A DNA stretch of 64,000 nucleotides from JANMCE01 sp963791625 (GTDB lineage Bacteria; Actinomycetota; Acidimicrobiia; Acidimicrobiales; Ilumatobacteraceae): NCBI GenBank assembly GCA_963791625.1, contig CAWBTA010000006.1:1860001-1924000 (forward strand), written 5' to 3'. The notes beneath the pieces were generated by a model, which saw only the letters and a list, made by a program, of their open reading frames with translations, was not told the DNA's origin and did not search any database. Below are positions 61,233 to 64,000 of this stretch, one piece after another. The number at the start of each line of letters is the position of its first letter. Within the stretch, counting starts at the first letter, position 1. Made by a program: the position numbers and the translations under genes.

Positions 61233-61251
61233 GATTTCAGCCGGTGAAATC
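61233..61251 (+). terminator. Small hairpin after the acyltransferase gene
   Basis: GATTTCA / TGAAATC, 7-bp stem, 5-base loop, about 55 bases after the stop. No T-tract; weak. Confidence 0.35.
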
Positions 61252-61319
61252 TCCCGGACCAGAAGACGGAAACCTCATCCGTTCGCCGAAATGATCGAGG
61301 GCCCCAGCGACGGCTGCGT

Positions 61320-61325
61320 TATGGT
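61320..61325 (+). promoter_or_regulatory. -10 box (TATGGT), leaderless promoter
   Basis: TATGGT ends 5 bases before the GTG at 61331. Confidence 0.45.
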
Positions 61326-61330
61326 CTGGC

Positions 61331-62251
61331 GTGCTCTCATCTGACCAAACCCATCATCGGAGAGAAACGGTTGGGCTGGTGCTTGGGTTCATTGGGGTTC
61401 TCGGGTTCAGCGTGTCGCTGCCCGCAACCCGAGTGGCGGTCAAACCAATCGGCTGGGTCTTTGTCAGCTTCGGGCGCGCCGTCGTGGCTGGCGTACTCGC
61501 GCTCGTCACGCTCGCCATCACGAAATCACCCAGACCAACCCGTGCGTCGCTGCCTCGCTTTGCAATGGTGATCGGGGGTGTCGTTCTCGGCTTTCCGGCG
61601 ATGACCGGCCTTGCCCTGCGCCACGCTCCCGCCGGGCACGGCGCCGTCGTCATCGGACTCCTACCCGCCGCAACCGCAGGGTGGTCACTCTTCCGTTCCG
61701 GCGAGCGACCCTCGCCAATGTTCTGGGTGTGGGCTGCCGTTGGGGTTGCCGCCGTTACGTATCTGGCAGTTACCCGTGCGTCTACTCGGGACCTGGCGGT
61801 TGGGGATCTCTACCTGCTGGCTGCGGTCGTGTTCGCAGCTATTGGCTACACGGAGGGTGCCATCCTGAGTAAGACCCTGGGCGGTTGGCAGACCATCAGC
61901 TGGGCGGTGGTGTTGGCACTGCCCATCACCGTGACGCTCGCCATCATCGGCCTGCCTGCCGTGCAACCTCACGCGGTGTGGACGGCTTGGGCGGGCTTCG
62001 CCTACATCAGTGTTGTGTCGATGTACGTCGCGTTCTTCGCCTGGTACTCCGGCCTCGCCATGGGTGGCGTTGCCCGCGTCAGCCAGATACAGCTTCTGCA
62101 ACCGGTGATGAGTCTGGTCTGGGCCGCGATCTTCCTCCACGAGCACATTGATGCGCTCATCGCCGTCGTGGCCCTCATCGTCTTGATCTCCGTCTTCGGC
62201 TCGAAGCGTTCCGCCATCGCCGCGCATAGCACTGGTCCAATCGCGCGTTAG
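61331..62251 (+). CDS. EamA/DMT-family transporter
   Basis: 306 residues with ten predicted TM segments in two EamA repeats (~16-145, ~155-290). FSVSLPATRVAVKPIGWVF and PVMSLVWAAIFLHEHIDALI fit the family. Metabolite exporter; substrate unknown. The GTG start is supported by a box just upstream. Confidence 0.88.
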   Translation: MLSSDQTHHRRETVGLVLGFIGVLGFSVSLPATRVAVKPIGWVFVSFGRAVVAGVLALVTLAITKSPRPTRASLPRFAMVIGGVVLGFPAMTGLALRHAPAGHGAVVIGLLPAATAGWSLFRSGERPSPMFWVWAAVGVAAVTYLAVTRASTRDLAVGDLYLLAAVVFAAIGYTEGAILSKTLGGWQTISWAVVLALPITVTLAIIGLPAVQPHAVWTAWAGFAYISVVSMYVAFFAWYSGLAMGGVARVSQIQLLQPVMSLVWAAIFLHEHIDALIAVVALIVLISVFGSKRSAIAAHSTGPIAR

Positions 62252-62343
62252 GACGAAGGTAAGCAGTCCACGGACCCCGATCGGTATTTTAAAGCGCGAA
62301 TGAGCGGCGGGTTATGAGTGGTAGAGGCCACTGTGGCCCCTCG

Positions 62344-63258
62344 TCAGGTTGGGCGGGCGGGGAAGGTTTCGCGGTTGCGGAGGAGGTTGGCCCACACCTC
62401 ACGGGCGCGGGGTTCGAGCCAGTCGGGGGCGTTGCCCATGGGGAGGCGGGCTTGGCCGACCTTCATGCCGAAGGTGCGCAACATCGCCTTCGATGGCAGC
62501 GGATTCGGGGCTTCGTCGCCGGTCTCGAAGGCGAAGCTTTCGAGCATACGGGCGTTCACGACGCGGGCACCTTCGAGGTCACCCTTTTCGAGCAGTGCAA
62601 ACATGTGCTGATGATCATCGGCCGTCCAATGGGTGGCTACACCGACGGCACCGACCGCCCCGACCGCGAGCAGCGGAAGCGTCAACGCATCATCACCGGA
62701 GTACACCTCAAAGCCTTCCGGCGCCTGCGTGATCAGGCCAGCCGTTTCTCCAGGGTTGCCAGCGGCATCCTTCAATGCAACGATGTTCGTTACCTCACGA
62801 GCGAGCTTCAACAGAGTGGCCGTCGCCATCTTGCGACCGGTACGAATGGGGATGTCATACATCATCACGGGCAACGTGGTGGCCGCGGCGATGGCCCGCA
62901 TATGACCGTCGATACCCGCCTGCGACGGCCGGTTGTAATACGGCCCAACCGCCAGGATTCCGGCAACGCCCACACGCTCGGCTTCCTTCGAGAGATGGAC
63001 CGAGTGCGCCGTATCGTTCGAGCCGGAACCGGCGATGACGGGCACGGTGACGGCCTCGGCCACGGCGGCCCACATGCTGATCTTTTCGTCCTCGGACAGC
63101 GCCGGGGCCTCACCTGTCGTGCCGGTGACAACCAGACCCTGGTTACCGTTGTCGACCAGCCAGCGGGCCAGATCGCGAGCGGCGTCGAGGTCGAGCGCAC
63201 CGTTCTCGTCGAACGGGGTGACCATGGCGGTGAGGACGTTGCCGAATCGGGCGTTCAT
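62344..63258 (-). CDS. dapA: 4-hydroxy-tetrahydrodipicolinate synthase
   Basis: 304 residues. Lyase TIM barrel: TGTTGEAPALSEDE (TTGE), MMYDIPIRTG (Tyr), IVALKDAAGN with the Schiff-base Lys near residue 162, and VYSGDDALTLPLL. First step of the lysine/DAP branch. TAGATT lies 7 bases before the ATG. Confidence 0.95.
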   Translation of the reverse strand: MNARFGNVLTAMVTPFDENGALDLDAARDLARWLVDNGNQGLVVTGTTGEAPALSEDEKISMWAAVAEAVTVPVIAGSGSNDTAHSVHLSKEAERVGVAGILAVGPYYNRPSQAGIDGHMRAIAAATTLPVMMYDIPIRTGRKMATATLLKLAREVTNIVALKDAAGNPGETAGLITQAPEGFEVYSGDDALTLPLLAVGAVGAVGVATHWTADDHQHMFALLEKGDLEGARVVNARMLESFAFETGDEAPNPLPSKAMLRTFGMKVGQARLPMGNAPDWLEPRAREVWANLLRNRETFPARPT

Positions 63259-63265
63259 GCCCCCG

Positions 63266-63271
63266 AATCTA
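63266..63271 (-). promoter_or_regulatory. -10 box (TAGATT), leaderless promoter of dapA
   Basis: TAGATT ends 7 bases before the ATG at 63258. Confidence 0.5.
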
Positions 63272-63298
63272 CTCGCCGCCGCCGATGACCCAAACGAT

Positions 63299-63918
63299 TT
63301 AGAAGCTGCCCTCCTCGGCGCGGTCGATCTTCTGGGTGAGTAGAAGATCCTCGTGGAGTTCCATCCACACGTCGTGGAACGAGCCGCACATCACGCCGGT
63401 GAACATCTTGGTCTCGCCCGCGTGCACCGCCTTTACGGTGTGCACCAACCGGGGTGCGTAACCGGTGAATCGCACGGCAACAGCACCAAAACCTCCAACG
63501 ACCGGCTGAGACCGCTCGTTGAGGTGGCTGAGGCGATCGAGAATGGCTTTGTCGTAGGCGACATCGCTGTGGTCGTTGGTTTCGCCGTCCTTGAGCTGCC
63601 AGTCGTTGCAGAGCTGCTTGAGTTCCTCATTCAGTTCCAGAAACGTCGGGTAATGCTTGTGAATGCCATCGCGGAAACCATCGCGGCTGGCATCAGCCTC
63701 CAAAAGTCCTCGTGCGCGGCGCGACCATCGGGCGTCAGCTGCCACAGCCCCCGCGCCTCACGAAACATGGCATGGCCGTCGGTGACCAGGGCATCGAGGT
63801 GCTCCTGGACATGATCGGGTTCGAAACCGGTGAGCTCACAGAGGCCGTCAACCTTTACAAATCCCTTGATTTTCAGAGCGTGATGAACAACAAAACGAGG
63901 GTCAGAAGCATGCGCCAT
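63299..63918 (-). CDS. Winged-helix-type protein, frameshifted
   Basis: An N-terminal winged-helix part (GFVKVDGLCELTGFEPDHVQ, LVTDGHAMFREARGLWQLTP) starts at the ATG 63918. At the run of four A (+ strand) at 63702-63705 the frame is lost; the rest (LLEADASRDGFRDGIHKHYP, YDKAILDRL, DVWMELHEDLLLTQ) continues in another frame. One added base restores about 205 residues. Similar proteins sit next to pyruvate phosphate dikinase in actinobacteria. Homopolymer error or mutation cannot be separated. Confidence 0.7.
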
Positions 63919-63925
63919 GTGACAA

Positions 63926-63931
63926 ACGCTA
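63926..63931 (-). promoter_or_regulatory. -10 box (TAGCGT), leaderless promoter
   Basis: TAGCGT ends 7 bases before the ATG at 63918. Confidence 0.45.
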
Positions 63932-64000
63932 CAGATTCAGCGTGATCTCAGGCAACCTGTCGTTCCGTCGAGGAGAACAACCTTCAGGCCTCGGAACCCA

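Noticed and set aside
1..64000. CRISPR arrays, insertion sequences, prophage genes
   Set aside because: No spaced direct repeats, transposase, integrase or phage structural genes were found on either strand.

Overview
The window is about 62% GC, densely coded and looks actinobacterial, most likely class Acidimicrobiia. The evidence is a mycothione reductase, a CarD regulator, the tig-clpP-clpX / folC-ndk-mreBCD-mrdA-rodA-rne-rplU-rpmA / obg-proB block, and a secreted protein with three LDTR-type repeats common in that class. Most transcription units begin with a TAnnnT-like -10 box only 5-8 bases before the start codon, so many mRNAs are probably leaderless; several internal genes carry Shine-Dalgarno sequences. 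No CRISPR array, rRNA, integrase or transposase was seen.

Layout. 1-4.9 kb (+): the 3' part of a solute-binding/VWA protein, a two-TM protein, the lipid II flippase MurJ and a PspA homologue. 5.0-7.3 kb (-): proB and obg. 7.4-11.4 kb: dgt, a universal stress protein, a GAF histidine kinase (+) and a small membrane protein (-), lying where rpmA and obg are usually adjacent. 11.6-28.3 kb (-): one long block for ribosome, RNA, cell-wall and proteolysis functions, reading from tig at the right to rpmA at the left. 28.4-36.6 kb: tRNA-Pro, metallo-hydrolases, a probable selenocysteine-containing thioredoxin-like protein, enoyl-CoA hydratase, tRNA-Gly, threonine aldolase, mycothione reductase and a phosphatase. 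36.6-42.5 kb: CarD, homospermidine synthase, an acyltransferase, alanine dehydrogenase and the ergothioneine genes egtD/egtB. 42.5-49.2 kb is an accessory, partly decayed stretch: VapBC, SRPBCC protein, DUF5990, a mazEF-arr operon, several gene remnants, a dihydroxy-acid dehydratase with a scrambled N-terminus, an SDR and tRNA-Arg. 49.3-64 kb: a secreted L,D-transpeptidase-like protein, then the conserved cinA-pgsA-rimO / ftsK / rnj / dapA group with an SDR, an acyltransferase and an EamA transporter inserted.

The most notable finding is at 29656-30717 (-): an in-frame TGA sits exactly at the redox-active cysteine position of a TlpA/thioredoxin-like protein (WASW-TGA-GCR). It is followed by a 7-bp, 5-nt-loop hairpin at the distance expected of a bacterial SECIS element. 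No selenocysteine machinery (selA, selB, selC, selD) is in the window.

Several conserved genes carry single-base frameshifts, often in short homopolymers (rne, a metallo-beta-lactamase protein, a C-terminal-end regulator). Some of these may be sequencing errors rather than biology. The in-frame internal deletions in egtD and the remnants at 43.7-49 kb look more like real decay, but read data would be needed to be sure.
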